Made by a program: the position numbers and the translations under genes | Notes under the pieces: generated by a model | Told to the model about the DNA's origin: nothing | What the model saw: only the letters and a program-made list of their open reading frames with translations | Databases searched by the model: none | From: Heligmosomoides polygyrus polygyrus | Lineage: Eukaryota; Nematoda; Chromadorea; Rhabditida; Heligmosomidae | NCBI GenBank assembly: GCA_947396885.1 | Contig: OX377203.1 | Location: 26,105,253 to 26,169,252, forward strand | DNA length: 64,000 bases | Direction of reading: 5' to 3' | Part shown: positions 8,915 to 24,089 of the stretch, piece after piece | How the letters are laid out: every line of letters starts with the position of its first letter | Numbering within the stretch: the stretch's first letter is position 1

Positions 8915-11626
8915 TGCATCGGCCGGGAATCGAACCCGGGCCGCCCGCGTGGCAGGCGAGCATTCTACCACTGAACCACCGATGCTTAGACGTCTTCGAG
9001 AATCGCCTGCGACACGCGAATAGGAAGCGGTTTCCGCGCGCGGCACTATCGGTGAGCAGGGTGCGAACGAAATTCTCGCCAAAACATTGCATCGGCCGGG
9101 AATCGAACCCGGGCCGCCCGCGTGGCAGGCGAGCATTCTACCACTGAACCACCGATGCTCGGACGTCTTCGAGCCTCGCCTACGACACGCGAATAGGAAG
9201 CGGTTTCCGCGCGCGGCACTCGGTGAGCAGGGTGCGAACGAAATTCTCGCCAAAACATTGCATCGGCCGGGAATCGAACCCGGGCCGCCCGCGTGGCAGG
9301 CGAGCATTCTACCACTGAACCACCGATGCTTGGACGTCTTCGAGCCTCGCCTACGACACGCGAATAGGAAGCGGTTTCCGCGCGCGGCACTATCGGTGAG
9401 CAGGGTGCGAACGAAATTCTCGCCAAAACATTGCATCGGCCGGGAATCGAACCCGGGCCGCCCGCGTGGCAGGCGAGCATTCTACCACTGAACCACCGAT
9501 GCTTGGACGTCTTCGAGCCTCGCCTGCGACACGCGAATAGGAAGCGGTTTCCGCGCGCGGCACTATCGGTGAGCAGGGTGCGAACGAAATTCTCGCCAAA
9601 ACATTGCAACGGCCGGGAATCGAACCCGGGCCGCCCGCGTGGCAGGCGAGCATTCTACCACTGAACCACCGATGCTTGGACGTCTTCGAGCCTCGCCTAC
9701 GACACGCGAATAGGAAGCGGTTTCCGCGCGCGGCACTATCGGTGAGCAGGGTGCGAACGAAATTCTCGCCAAAACATTGCATCGGCCGGGAATCGAACCC
9801 GGGCCGCCCGCGTGGCAGGCGAGCATTCTACCACTGAACCACCGATGCTTAGACGCCTTCGAGAATCGCCTGCGACACGCGAATAGGAAGCGGTTTCCGC
9901 GCGCGGCACTATCGGTGAGCAGGGTGCGAACGAAATTCTCGCCAAAACATTGCATCGGCCGGGAATCGAACCCGGGCCGCCCGCGTGGCAGGCGAGCATT
10001 CTACCACTGAACCACCGATGCTCGGACGTCTTCGAGCCTCGCCTACGACACGCGAATAGGAAGCGGTTTCCGCGCGCGGCACTATCGGTGAGCAGGGTGC
10101 GAACGAAATTCTCGCCAAAACATTGCAACGGCCGGGAATCGAACCCGGGCCGCCCGCGTGGCAGGCGAGCATTCTACCACTGAACCACCGATGCTTGGAC
10201 GTCTTCGAGCCTCGCCTACGACACGCGAATAGGAAGCGGTTTCCGCGCGCGGCACTATCGGTGAGCAGGGTGCGAACGAAATTCTCGCCAAAACATTGCA
10301 TCGGCCGGGAATCGAACCCGGGCCGCCCGCGTGGCAGGCGAGCATTCTACCACTGAACCACCGATGCTTAGACGTCTTCGAGAATCGCCTGCGACACGCG
10401 AATAGGAAGCGGATTCCGCGCGCGGCACTATCGGTGAGCAGGGTGCGAACGAAGTTCTCGCCAAACATTGCATCGGCCGGGAATCGAACCCGGGCCCATC
10501 GGCCGGGAATCGAACCCGGGCCGCCCGCGTGGCAGGCGAGCATTCTACCACTGAACCACCGATGCTCGGACGTCTTCGAGCCTCGCCTACGACACGCGAA
10601 TAGGAAGCGGTTTCCGCGCGCGGCACTATCGGTGAGCAGGGTGCGAACGAAATTCTCGCCAAAACATTGCATCGGCCGGGAATCGAACCCGGGCCGCCCG
10701 CGTGGCAGGCGAGCATTCTACCACTGAACCACCGATGCTTGGACGTCTTCGAGCCTCGCCTGCGACACGCGAATAGGAAGCGGTTTCCGCGCGCGGCACT
10801 ATCGGTGAGCAGGGTGCGAACGAAATTCTCGCCAAAACATTGCAACGGCCGGGAATCGAACCCGGGCCGCCCGCGTGGCAGGCGAGCATTCTACCACTGA
10901 ACCACCGATGCTTGGACGTCTTCGAGCCTCGCCTACGACACGCGAATAGGAAGCGGTTTCCGCGCGCGGCACTATCGGTGAGCAGGGTGCGAACGAAATT
11001 CTCGCCAAAACATTGCATCGGCCGGGAATCGAACCCGGGCCGCCCGCGTGGCAGGCGAGCATTCTACCACTGAACCACCGATGCTTAGACGTCTTCGAGA
11101 ATCGCCTACGACACGCGAATAGGAAGCGGTTTCCGCGCGCGGCACTATCGGTGAGCAGGGTGCGAACGAAGTTCTCGCCAAACATTGCATCGGCCGGGAA
11201 TCGAACCCGGGCCCATCGGCCGGGAATCGAACCCGGGCCGCCCGCGTGGCAGGCGAGCACTCTACCACTGAACCACCGATGCTTGGACGTCTTCGAGCCT
11301 CGCCTACGACACGCGAATAGGAAGCGGTTTCCGCGCGCGGCACTCGGTGAGCAGGGTGCGAACGAAATTCTCGCCAAAACATTGCATCGGCCGGGAATCG
11401 AACCCGGGCCGCCCGCGTGGCAGGCGAGCATTCTACCACTGAACCACCGATGCTTGGACGTCTTCGAGCCTCGCCTGCGACACGCGAATAGGAAGCGGTT
11501 TCCGCGCGCAGCACTATCGGTGAGCAGGGTGCGAACGAAATTCTCGCCAAAACATTGCAACGGCCGGGAATCGAACCCGGGCCGCCCGCGTGGCAGGCGA
11601 GCATTCTACCACTGAACCACCGATGC
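8915..11626 (-). tRNA. tRNA-Gly(GCC) cluster 4, 16 genes (2,814-bp block, second copy)
   Basis: Gene starts: 8915, 9088, 9259, 9432, 9605q, 9778, 9951, 10124q, 10297, 10495d, 10668, 10841q, 11014, 11212d, 11383, 11556q. Class order is the same as in cluster 2. Confidence 0.96.
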
Positions 11627-11728
11627 TTGGACGTCTTCGAGCCTCGCCTACGACACGCGAATAGGAAGCGGTTTCCGCGCGCGGCACTATCGGTGAGCAG
11701 GGTGCGAACGAAATTCTCGCCAAAACAT

Positions 11729-14700
11729 TGCATCGGCCGGGAATCGAACCCGGGCCGCCCGCGTGGCAGGCGAGCATTCTACCACTGAACCACCGATGCT
11801 TGGACGTCTTCGAGCCTCGCCTGCGACACGCGAATAGGAAGCGGTTTCCGCGCGCGGCACTATCGGTGAGCAGGGTGCGAACGAAATTCTCGCCAAAACA
11901 TTGCAACGGCCGGGAATCGAACCCGGGCCGCCCGCGTGGCAGGCGAGCATTCTACCACTGAACCACCGATGCTTGGACGTCTTCGAGCCTCGCCTACGAC
12001 ACGCGAATAGGAAGCGGTTTCCGCGCGCGGCACTATCGGTGAGCAGGGTGCGAACGAAATTCTCGCCAAAACATTGCATCGGCCGGGAATCGAACCCGGG
12101 CCGCCCGCGTGGCAGGCGAGCATTCTACCACTGAACCACCGATGCTTAGACGTCTTCGAGAATCGCCTGCGACACGCGAATAGGAAGCGGATTCCGCGCG
12201 CGGCACTATCGGTGAGCAGGGTGCGAACGAAGTTCTCGCCAAACATTGCATCGGCCGGGAATCGAACCCGGGCCCATCGGCCGGGAATCGAACCCGGGCC
12301 GCCCGCGTGGCAGGCGAGCATTCTACCACTGAACCACCGATGCTCGGACGTCTTCGAGCCTCGCCTACGACACGCGAATAGGAAGCGGTTTCCGCGCGCG
12401 GCACTATCGGTGAGCAGGGTGCGAACGAAATTCTCGCCAAAACATTGCATCGGCCGGGAATCGAACCCGGGCCGCCCGCGTGGCAGGCGAGCATTCTACC
12501 ACTGAACCACCGATGCTTGGACGTCTTCGAGCCTCGCCTGCGACACGCGAATAGGAAGCGGTTTCCGCGCGCGGCACTATCGGTGAGCAGGGTGCGAACG
12601 AAATTCTCGCCAAAACATTGCAACGGCCGGGAATCGAACCCGGGCCGCCCGCGTGGCAGGCGAGCATTCTACCACTGAACCACCGATGCTTGGACGTCTT
12701 CGAGCCTCGCCTACGACACGCGAATAGGAAGCGGTTTCCGCGCGCGGCACTATCGGTGAGCAGGGTGCGAACGAAATTCTCGCCAAAACATTGCATCGGC
12801 CGGGAATCGAACCCGGGCCGCCCGCGTGGCAGGCGAGCATTCTACCACTGAACCACCGATGCTTAGACGTCTTCGAGAATCGCCTACGACACGCGAATAG
12901 GAAGCGGTTTCCGCGCGCGGCACTATCGGTGAGCAGGGTGCGAACGAAGTTCTCGCCAAACATTGCATCGGCCGGGAATCGAACCCGGGCCCATCGGCCG
13001 GGAATCGAACCCGGGCCGCCCGCGTGGCAGGCGAGCACTCTACCACTGAACCACCGATGCTTGGACGTCTTCGAGCCTCGCCTACGACACGCGAATAGGA
13101 AGCGGTTTCCGCGCGCGGCACTCGGTGAGCAGGGTGCGAACGAAATTCTCGCCAAAACATTGCATCGGCCGGGAATCGAACCCGGGCCGCCCGCGTGGCA
13201 GGCGAGCATTCTACCACTGAACCACCGATGCTTGGACGTCTTCGAGCCTCGCCTGCGACACGCGAATAGGAAGCGGTTTCCGCGCGCAGCACTATCGGTG
13301 AGCAGGGTGCGAACGAAATTCTCGCCAAAACATTGCAACGGCCGGGAATCGAACCCGGGCCGCCCGCGTGGCAGGCGAGCATTCTACCACTGAACCACCG
13401 ATGCTTGGACGTCTTCGAGCCTCGCCTACGACACGCGAATAGGAAGCGGTTTCCGCGCGCGGCACTATCGGTGAGCAGGGTGCGAACGAAATTCTCGCCA
13501 AAACATTGCATCGGCCGGGAATCGAACCCGGGCCGCCCGCGTGGCAGGCGAGCATTCTACCACTGAACCACCGATGCTTAGACGTCTTCGAGAATCGCCT
13601 GCGACACGCGAATAGGAAGCGGTTTCCGCGCGCGGCACTATCGGTGAGCAGGGTGCGAACGAAATTCTCGCCAAAACATTGCATCGGCCGGGAATCGAAC
13701 CCGGGCCGCCCGCGTGGCAGGCGAGCATTCTACCACTGAACCACCGATGCTCGGACGTCTTCGAGCCTCGCCTACGACACGCGAATAGGAAGCGGTTTCC
13801 GCGCGCGGCACTATCGGTGAGCAGGGTGCGAACGAAATTCTCGCCAAAACATTGCATCGGCCGGGAATCGAACCCGGGCCGCCCGCGTGGCAGGCGAGCA
13901 TTCTACCACTGAACCACCGATGCTTGGACGTCTTCGAGCCTCGCCTGCGACACGCGAATAGGAAGCGGTTTCCGCGCGCGGCACTATCGGTGAGCAGGGT
14001 GCGAACGAAATTCTCGCCAAAACATTGCAACGGCCGGGAATCGAACCCGGGCCGCCCGCGTGGCAGGCGAGCATTCTACCACTGAACCACCGATGCTTGG
14101 ACGTCTTCGAGCCTCGCCTACGACACGCGAATAGGAAGCGGTTTCCGCGCGCGGCACTATCGGTGAGCAGGGTGCGAACGAAATTCTCGCCAAAACATTG
14201 CATCGGCCGGGAATCGAACCCGGGCCGCCCGCGTGGCAGGCGAGCATTCTACCACTGAACCACCGATGCTTAGACGTCTTCGAGAATCGCCTACGACACG
14301 CGAATAGGAAGCGGTTTCCGCGCGCGGCACTATCGGTGAGCAGGGTGCGAACGAAGTTCTCGCCAAACATTGCATCGGCCGGGAATCGAACCCGGGCCCA
14401 TCGGCCGGGAATCGAACCCGGGCCGCCCGCGTGGCAGGCGAGCACTCTACCACTGAACCACCGATGCTTGGACGTCTTCGAGCCTCGCCTACGACACGCG
14501 AATAGGAAGCGGTTTCCGCGCGCGGCACTCGGTGAGCAGGGTGCGAACGAAATTCTCGCCAAAACATTGCATCGGCCGGGAATCGAACCCGGGCCGCCCG
14601 CGTGGCAGGCGAGCATTCTACCACTGAACCACCGATGCTTGGACGTCTTCGAGCCTCGCCTGCGACACGCGAATAGGAAGCGGTTTCCGCGCGCAGCACT

Positions 14701-17700
14701 ATCGGTGAGCAGGGTGCGAACGAAATTCTCGCCAAAACATTGCAACGGCCGGGAATCGAACCCGGGCCGCCCGCGTGGCAGGCGAGCATTCTACCACTGA
14801 ACCACCGATGCTTGGACGTCTTCGAGCCTCGCCTACGACACGCGAATAGGAAGCGGTTTCCGCGCGCGGCACTATCGGTGAGCAGGGTGCGAACGAAATT
14901 CTCGCCAAAACATTGCATCGGCCGGGAATCGAACCCGGGCCGCCCGCGTGGCAGGCGAGCATTCTACCACTGAACCACCGATGCTTAGACGTCTTCGAGA
15001 ATCGCCTGCGACACGCGAATAGGAAGCGGTTTCCGCGCGCGGCACTATCGGTGAGCAGGGTGCGAACGAAATTCTCGCCAAAACATTGCATCGGCCGGGA
15101 ATCGAACCCGGGCCGCCCGCGTGGCAGGCGAGCATTCTACCACTGAACCACCGATGCTCGGACGTCTTCGAGCCTCGCCTACGACACGCGAATAGGAAGC
15201 GGTTTCCGCGCGCGGCACTATCGGTGAGCAGGGTGCGAACGAAATTCTCGCCAAAACATTGCATCGGCCGGGAATCGAACCCGGGCCGCCCGCGTGGCAG
15301 GCGAGCATTCTACCACTGAACCACCGATGCTTGGACGTCTTCGAGCCTCGCCTGCGACACGCGAATAGGAAGCGGTTTCCGCGCGCGGCACTATCGGTGA
15401 GCAGGGTGCGAACGAAATTCTCGCCAAAACATTGCAACGGCCGGGAATCGAACCCGGGCCGCCCGCGTGGCAGGCGAGCATTCTACCACTGAACCACCGA
15501 TGCTTGGACGTCTTCGAGCCTCGCCTACGACACGCGAATAGGAAGCGGTTTCCGCGCGCGGCACTATCGGTGAGCAGGGTGCGAACGAAATTCTCGCCAA
15601 AACATTGCATCGGCCGGGAATCGAACCCGGGCCGCCCGCGTGGCAGGCGAGCATTCTACCACTGAACCACCGATGCTTAGACGTCTTCGAGAATCGCCTG
15701 CGACACGCGAATAGGAAGCGGATTCCGCGCGCGGCACTATCGGTGAGCAGGGTGCGAACGAAGTTCTCGCCAAACATTGCATCGGCCGGGAATCGAACCC
15801 GGGCCCATCGGCCGGGAATCGAACCCGGGCCGCCCGCGTGGCAGGCGAGCACTCTACCACTGAACCACCGATGCTTGGACGTCTTCGAGCCTCGCCTACG
15901 ACACGCGAATAGGAAGCGGTTTCCGCGCGCGGCACTCGGTGAGCAGGGTGCGAACGAAATTCTCGCCAAAACATTGCATCGGCCGGGAATCGAACCCGGG
16001 CCGCCCGCGTGGCAGGCGAGCATTCTACCACTGAACCACCGATGCTTGGACGTCTTCGAGCCTCGCCTACGACACGCGAATAGGAAGCGGTTTCCGCGCG
16101 CGGCACTATCGGTGAGCAGGGTGCGAACGAAATTCTCGCCAAAACATTGCATCGGCCGGGAATCGAACCCGGGCCGCCCGCGTGGCAGGCGAGCATTCTA
16201 CCACTGAACCACCGATGCTTGGACGTCTTCGAGCCTCGCCTGCGACACGCGAATAGGAAGCGGTTTCCGCGCGCAGCACTATCGGTGAGCAGGGTGCGAA
16301 CGAAATTCTCGCCAAAACATTGCAACGGCCGGGAATCGAACCCGGGCCGCCCGCGTGGCAGGCGAGCATTCTACCACTGAACCACCGATGCTTGGACGTC
16401 TTCGAGCCTCGCCTACGACACGCGAATAGGAAGCGGTTTCCGCGCGCGGCACTATCGGTGAGCAGGGTGCGAACGAAATTCTCGCCAAAACATTGCATCG
16501 GCCGGGAATCGAACCCGGGCCGCCCGCGTGGCAGGCGAGCATTCTACCACTGAACCACCGATGCTTAGACGTCTTCGAGAATCGCCTGCGACACGCGAAT
16601 AGGAAGCGGTTTCCGCGCGCGGCACTATCGGTGAGCAGGGTGCGAACGAAATTCTCGCCAAAACATTGCATCGGCCGGGAATCGAACCCGGGCCGCCCGC
16701 GTGGCAGGCGAGCATTCTACCACTGAACCACCGATGCTCGGACGTCTTCGAGCCTCGCCTACGACACGCGAATAGGAAGCGGTTTCCGCGCGCGGCACTC
16801 GGTGAGCAGGGTGCGAACGAAATTCTCGCCAAAACATTGCATCGGCCGGGAATCGAACCCGGGCCGCCCGCGTGGCAGGCGAGCATTCTACCACTGAACC
16901 ACCGATGCTTGGACGTCTTCGAGCCTCGCCTACGACACGCGAATAGGAAGCGGTTTCCGCGCGCGGCACTATCGGTGAGCAGGGTGCGAACGAAGTTCTC
17001 GCCAAACATTGCATCGGCCGGGAATCGAACCCGGGCCCATCGGCCGGGAATCGAACCCGGGCCGCCCGCGTGGCAGGCGAGCACTCTACCACTGAACCAC
17101 CGATGCGTGGACGTCTTCGAGCCTCGCCTACGACACGCGAATAGGAAGCGGTTTCCGCGCGCGGCACTCGGTGAGCAGGGTGCGAACGAAATTCTCGCCA
17201 AAACATTGCATCGGCCGGGAATCGAACCCGGGCCGCCCGCGTGGCAGGCGAGCATTCTACCACTGAACCACCGATGCTTGGACGTCTTCGAGCCTCGCCT
17301 ACGACACGCGAATAGGAAGCGGTTTCCGCGCGCGGCACTATCGGTGAGCAGGGTGCGAACGAAATTCTCGCCAAAACATTGCATCGGCCGGGAATCGAAC
17401 CCGGGCCGCCCGCGTGGCAGGCGAGCATTCTACCACTGAACCACCGATGCTTGGACGTCTTCGAGCCTCGCCTGCGACACGCGAATAGGAAGCGGTTTCC
17501 GCGCGCAGCACTATCGGTGAGCAGGGTGCGAACGAAATTCTCGCCAAAACATTGCAACGGCCGGGAATCGAACCCGGGCCGCCCGCGTGGCAGGCGAGCA
17601 TTCTACCACTGAACCACCGATGCTTGGACGTCTTCGAGCCTCGCCTACGACACGCGAATAGGAAGCGGTTTCCGCGCGCGGCACTATCGGTGAGCAGGGT

Positions 17701-20700
17701 GCGAACGAAATTCTCGCCAAAACATTGCATCGGCCGGGAATCGAACCCGGGCCGCCCGCGTGGCAGGCGAGCATTCTACCACTGAACCACCGATGCTTAG
17801 ACGTCTTCGAGAATCGCCTGCGACACGCGAATAGGAAGCGGTTTCCGCGCGCGGCACTATCGGTGAGCAGGGTGCGAACGAAATTCTCGCCAAAACATTG
17901 CATCGGCCGGGAATCGAACCCGGGCCGCCCGCGTGGCAGGCGAGCATTCTACCACTGAACCACCGATGCTCGGACGTCTTCGAGCCTCGCCTACGACACG
18001 CGAATAGGAAGCGGTTTCCGCGCGCGGCACTCGGTGAGCAGGGTGCGAACGAAATTCTCGCCAAAACATTGCATCGGCCGGGAATCGAACCCGGGCCGCC
18101 CGCGTGGCAGGCGAGCATTCTACCACTGAACCACCGATGCTCGGACGTCTTCGAGCCTCGCCTACGACACGCGAATAGGAAGCGGTTTCCGCGCGCGGCA
18201 CTATCGGTGAGCAGGGTGCGAACGAAATTCTCGCCAAAACATTGCATCGGCCGGGAATCGAACCCGGGCCGCCCGCGTGGCAGGCGAGCATTCTACCACT
18301 GAACCACCGATGCTTGGACGTCTTCGAGCCTCGCCTGCGACACGCGAATAGGAAGCGGTTTCCGCGCGCGGCACTATCGGTGAGCAGGGTGCGAACGAAA
18401 TTCTCGCCAAAACATTGCAACGGCCGGGAATCGAACCCGGGCCGCCCGCGTGGCAGGCGAGCATTCTACCACTGAACCACCGATGCTTGGACGTCTTCGA
18501 GCCTCGCCTACGACACGCGAATAGGAAGCGGTTTCCGCGCGCGGCACTATCGGTGAGCAGGGTGCGAACGAAATTCTCGCCAAAACATTGCATCGGCCGG
18601 GAATCGAACCCGGGCCGCCCGCGTGGCAGGCGAGCATTCTACCACTGAACCACCGATGCTTAGACGTCTTCGAGAATCGCCTGCGACACGCGAATAGGAA
18701 GCGGTTTCCGCGCGCGGCACTATCGGTGAGCAGGGTGCGAACGAAATTCTCGCCAAAACATTGCATCGGCCGGGAATCGAACCCGGGCCGCCCGCGTGGC
18801 AGGCGAGCATTCTACCACTGAACCACCGATGCTCGGACGTCTTCGAGCCTCGCCTACGACACGCGAATAGGAAGCGGTTTCCGCGCGCGGCACTCGGTGA
18901 GCAGGGTGCGAACGAAATTCTCGCCAAAACATTGCATCGGCCGGGAATCGAACCCGGGCCGCCCGCGTGGCAGGCGAGCATTCTACCACTGAACCACCGA
19001 TGCTTGGACGTCTTCGAGCCTCGCCTACGACACGCGAATAGGAAGCGGTTTCCGCGCGCGGCACTATCGGTGAGCAGGGTGCGAACGAAATTCTCGCCAA
19101 AACATTGCATCGGCCGGGAATCGAACCCGGGCCGCCCGCGTGGCAGGCGAGCATTCTACCACTGAACCACCGATGCTTGGACGTCTTCGAGCCTCGCCTG
19201 CGACACGCGAATAGGAAGCGGTTTCCGCGCGCGGCACTATCGGTGAGCAGGGTGCGAACGAAATTCTCGCCAAAACATTGCAACGGCCGGGAATCGAACC
19301 CGGGCCGCCCGCGTGGCAGGCGAGCATTCTACCACTGAACCACCGATGCTTGGACGTCTTCGAGCCTCGCCTACGACACGCGAATAGGAAGCGGTTTCCG
19401 CGCGCGGCACTATCGGTGAGCAGGGTGCGAACGAAATTCTCGCCAAAACATTGCATCGGCCGGGAATCGAACCCGGGCCGCCCGCGTGGCAGGCGAGCAT
19501 TCTACCACTGAACCACCGATGCTCGGACGTCTTCGAGCCTCGCCTACGACACGCGAATAGGAAGCGGTTTCCGCGCGCGGCACTATCGGTGAGCAGGGTG
19601 CGAACGAAATTCTCGCCAAAACATTGCAACGGCCGGGAATCGAACCCGGGCCGCCCGCGTGGCAGGCGAGCATTCTACCACTGAACCACCGATGCTTGGA
19701 CGTCTTCGAGCCTCGCCTACGACACGCGAATAGGAAGCGGTTTCCGCGCGCGGCACTATCGGTGAGCAGGGTGCGAACGAAATTCTCGCCAAAACATTGC
19801 ATCGGCCGGGAATCGAACCCGGGCCGCCCGCGTGGCAGGCGAGCATTCTACCACTGAACCACCGATGCTTAGACGTCTTCGAGAATCGCCTGCGACACGC
19901 GAATAGGAAGCGGATTCCGCGCGCGGCACTATCGGTGAGCAGGGTGCGAACGAAGTTCTCGCCAAACATTGCATCGGCCGGGAATCGAACCCGGGCCCAT
20001 CGGCCGGGAATCGAACCCGGGCCGCCCGCGTGGCAGGCGAGCATTCTACCACTGAACCACCGATGCTCGGACGTCTTCGAGCCTCGCCTACGACACGCGA
20101 ATAGGAAGCGGTTTCCGCGCGCGGCACTATCGGTGAGCAGGGTGCGAACGAAATTCTCGCCAAAACATTGCATCGGCCGGGAATCGAACCCGGGCCGCCC
20201 GCGTGGCAGGCGAGCATTCTACCACTGAACCACCGATGCTTGGACGTCTTCGAGCCTCGCCTGCGACACGCGAATAGGAAGCGGTTTCCGCGCGCGGCAC
20301 TATCGGTGAGCAGGGTGCGAACGAAATTCTCGCCAAAACATTGCAACGGCCGGGAATCGAACCCGGGCCGCCCGCGTGGCAGGCGAGCATTCTACCACTG
20401 AACCACCGATGCTTGGACGTCTTCGAGCCTCGCCTACGACACGCGAATAGGAAGCGGTTTCCGCGCGCGGCACTATCGGTGAGCAGGGTGCGAACGAAAT
20501 TCTCGCCAAAACATTGCATCGGCCGGGAATCGAACCCGGGCCGCCCGCGTGGCAGGCGAGCATTCTACCACTGAACCACCGATGCTTAGGCGTCTTCGAG
20601 AATCGCCTACGACACGCGAATAGGAAGCGGTTTCCGCGCGCGGCACTATCGGTGAGCAGGGTGCGAACGAAGTTCTCGCCAAACATTGCATCGGCCGGGA

Positions 20701-23700
20701 ATCGAACCCGGGCCCATCGGCCGGGAATCGAACCCGGGCCGCCCGCGTGGCAGGCGAGCACTCTACCACTGAACCACCGATGCTTGGACGTCTTCGAGCC
20801 TCGCCTACGACACGCGAATAGGAAGCGGTTTCCGCGCGCGGCACTCGGTGAGCAGGGTGCGAACGAAATTCTCGCCAAAACATTGCATCGGCCGGGAATC
20901 GAACCCGGGCCGCCCGCGTGGCAGGCGAGCATTCTACCACTGAACCACCGATGCTTGGACGTCTTCGAGCCTCGCCTGCGACACGCGAATAGGAAGCGGT
21001 TTCCGCGCGCAGCACTATCGGTGAGCAGGGTGCGAACGAAATTCTCGCCAAAACATTGCAACGGCCGGGAATCGAACCCGGGCCGCCCGCGTGGCAGGCG
21101 AGCATTCTACCACTGAACCACCGATGCTTGGACGTCTTCGAGCCTCGCCTACGACACGCGAATAGGAAGCGGTTTCCGCGCGCGGCACTATCGGTGAGCA
21201 GGGTGCGAACGAAATTCTCGCCAAAACATTGCATCGGCCGGGAATCGAACCCGGGCCGCCCGCGTGGCAGGCGAGCATTCTACCACTGAACCACCGATGC
21301 TTAGACGTCTTCGAGAATCGCCTGCGACACGCGAATAGGAAGCGGTTTCCGCGCGCGGCACTATCGGTGAGCAGGGTGCGAACGAAATTATCGCCAAAAC
21401 ATTGCATCGGCCGGGAATCGAACCCGGGCCGCCCGCGTGGCAGGCGAGCATTCTACCACTGAACCACCGATGCTCGGACGTCTTCGAGCCTCGCCTACGA
21501 CACGCGAATAGGAAGCGGTTTCCGCGCGCGGCACTATCGGTGAGCAGGGTGCGAACGAAATTCTCGCCAAAACATTGCATCGGCCGGGAATCGAACCCGG
21601 GCCGCCCGCGTGGCAGGCGAGCATTCTACCACTGAACCACCGATGCTTGGACGTCTTCGAGCCTCGCCTGCGACACGCGAATAGGAAGCGATTTCCGCGC
21701 GCGGCACTATCGGTGAGCAGGGTGCGAACGAAATTCTCGCCAAAACATTGCAACGGCCGGGAATCGAACCCGGGCCGCCCGCGTGGCAGGCGAGCATTCT
21801 ACCACTGAACCACCGATGCTTGGACATCTTCGAGCCTCGCCTACGACACGCGAATAGGAAGCGGTTTCCGCGCGCGGCACTATCGGTGAGCAGGGTGCGA
21901 ACGAAATTCTCGCCAAAACATTGCATCGGCCGGGAATCGAACCCGGGCCGCCCGCGTGGCAGGCGAGCATTCTACCACTGAACCACCGATGCTTGGACGT
22001 CTCCGAGCCTCGCCTACGACACGCGAATAGGAAGCGGTTTCCGCGCGCGGCACTATCGGTGAGCAGGGTGCGAACGAAGTTCTCGCCAAACATTGCATCG
22101 GCCGGGAATCGAACCCGGGCCCATCGGCCGGGAATCGAACCCGGGCCGCCCGCGTGGCAGGCGAGCACTCTACCACTGAACCACCGATGCTTGGACGTCT
22201 TCGAGCCTCGCCTACGACACGCGAATAGGAAGCGGTTTCCGCGCGCGGCACTCGGTGAGCAGGGTGCGAACGAAATTCTCGCCAAAACATTGCATCGGCC
22301 GGGAATCGAACCCGGGCCGCCCGCGTGGCAGGCGAGCATTCTACCACTGAACCACCGATGCTTGGACGTCTTCGAGCCTCGCCTACGACACGCGAATAGG
22401 AAGCGGTTTCCGCGCGCGGCACTATCGGTGAGCAGGGTGCGAACGAAATTCTCGCCAAAACATTGCATCGGCCGGGAATCGAACCCGGGCCGCCCGCGTG
22501 GCAGGCGAGCATTCTACCACTGAACCACCGATGCTTGGACGTCTTCGAGCCTCGCCTGCGACACGCGAATAGGAAGCGGTTTCCGCGCGCAGCACTATCG
22601 GTGAGCAGGGTGCGAACGAAATTCTCGCCAAAACATTGCAACGGCCGGGAATCGAACCCGGGCCGCCCGCGTGGCAGGCGAGCATTCTACCACTGAACCA
22701 CCGATGCTTGGACGTCTTCGAGCCTCGCCTACGACACGCGAATAGGAAGCGGTTTCCGCGCGCGGCACTATCGGTGAGCAGGGTGCGAACGAAATTCTCG
22801 CCAAAACATTGCATCGGCCGGGAATCGAACCCGGGCCGCCCGCGTGGCAGGCGAGCATTCTACCACTGAACCACCGATGCTTAGACGTCTTCGAGAATCG
22901 CCTGCGACACGCGAATAGGAAGCGGTTTCCGCGCGCGGCACTATCGGTGAGCAGGGTGCGAACGAAATTCTCGCCAAAACATTGCATCGGCCGGGAATCG
23001 AACCCGGGCCGCCCGCGTGGCAGGCGAGCATTCTACCACTGAACCACCGATGCTCGGACGTCTTCGAGCCTCGCCTACGACACGCGAATAGGAAGCGGTT
23101 TCCGCGCGCGGCACTCGGTGAGCAGGGTGCGAACGAAATTCTCGCCAAAACATTGCATCGGCCGGGAATCGAACCCGGGCCGCCCGCGTGGCAGGCGAGC
23201 ATTCTACCACTGAACCACCGATGCTTGGACGTCTTCGAGCCTCGCCTACGACACGCGAATAGGAAGCGGTTTCCGCGCGCGGCACTATCGGTGAGCAGGG
23301 TGCGAACGAAATTCTCGCCAAAACATTGCATCGGCCGGGAATCGAACCCGGGCCGCCCGCGTGGCAGGCGAGCATTCTACCACTGAACCACCGATGCTTG
23401 GACGTCTTCGAGCCTCGCCTGCGACACGCGAATAGGAAGCGGTTTCCGCGCGCGGCACTATCGGTGAGCAGGGTGCGAACGAAATTCTCGCCAAAACATT
23501 GCAACGGCCGGGAATCGAACCCGGGCCGCCCGCGTGGCAGGCGAGCATTCTACCACTGAACCACCGATGCTTGGACGTCTTCGAGCCTCGCCTACGACAC
23601 GCGAATAGGAAGCGGTTTCCGCGCGCGGCACTATCGGTGAGCAGGGTGCGAACGAAATTCTCGCCAAAACATTGCATCGGCCGGGAATCGAACCCGGGCC

Positions 23701-24089
23701 GCCCGCGTGGCAGGCGAGCATTCTACCACTGAACCACCGATGCTTAGACGTCTTCGAGAATCGCCTGCGACACGCGAATAGGAAGCGGTTTCCGCGCGCG
23801 GCACTATCGGTGAGCAGGGTGCGAACGAAATTCTCGCCAAAACATTGCATCGGCCGGGAATCGAACCCGGGCCGCCCGCGTGGCAGGCGAGCATTCTACC
23901 ACTGAACCACCGATGCTCGGACGTCTTCGAGCCTCGCCTACGACACGCGAATAGGAAGCGGTTTCCGCGCGCGGCACTATCGGTGAGCAGGGTGCGAACG
24001 AAATTCTCGCCAAAACATTGCAACGGCCGGGAATCGAACCCGGGCCGCCCGCGTGGCAGGCGAGCATTCTACCACTGAACCACCGATGC
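11729..24089 (-). tRNA. tRNA-Gly(GCC) cluster 5, 71 genes (1,407-bp blocks)
   Basis: Gene starts: 11729, 11902q, 12075, 12273d, 12446, 12619q, 12792, 12990d, 13161, 13334q, 13507, 13680, 13853, 14026q, 14199, 14397d, 14568, 14741q, 14914, 15087, 15260, 15433q, 15606, 15804d, 15975, 16148, 16321q, 16494, 16667, 16838, 17036d, 17207, 17380, 17553q, 17726, 17899, 18070, 18243, 18416q, 18589, 18762, 18933, 19106, 19279q, 19452, 19625q, 19798, 19996d, 20169, 20342q, 20515, 20713d, 20884, 21057q, 21230, 21403, 21576, 21749q, 21922, 22120d, 22291, 22464, 22637q, 22810, 22983, 23154, 23327, 23500q, 23673, 23846, 24019q. An eight-gene, 1,407-bp block starts at 12792, 14199 and again at 20515. Confidence 0.96.
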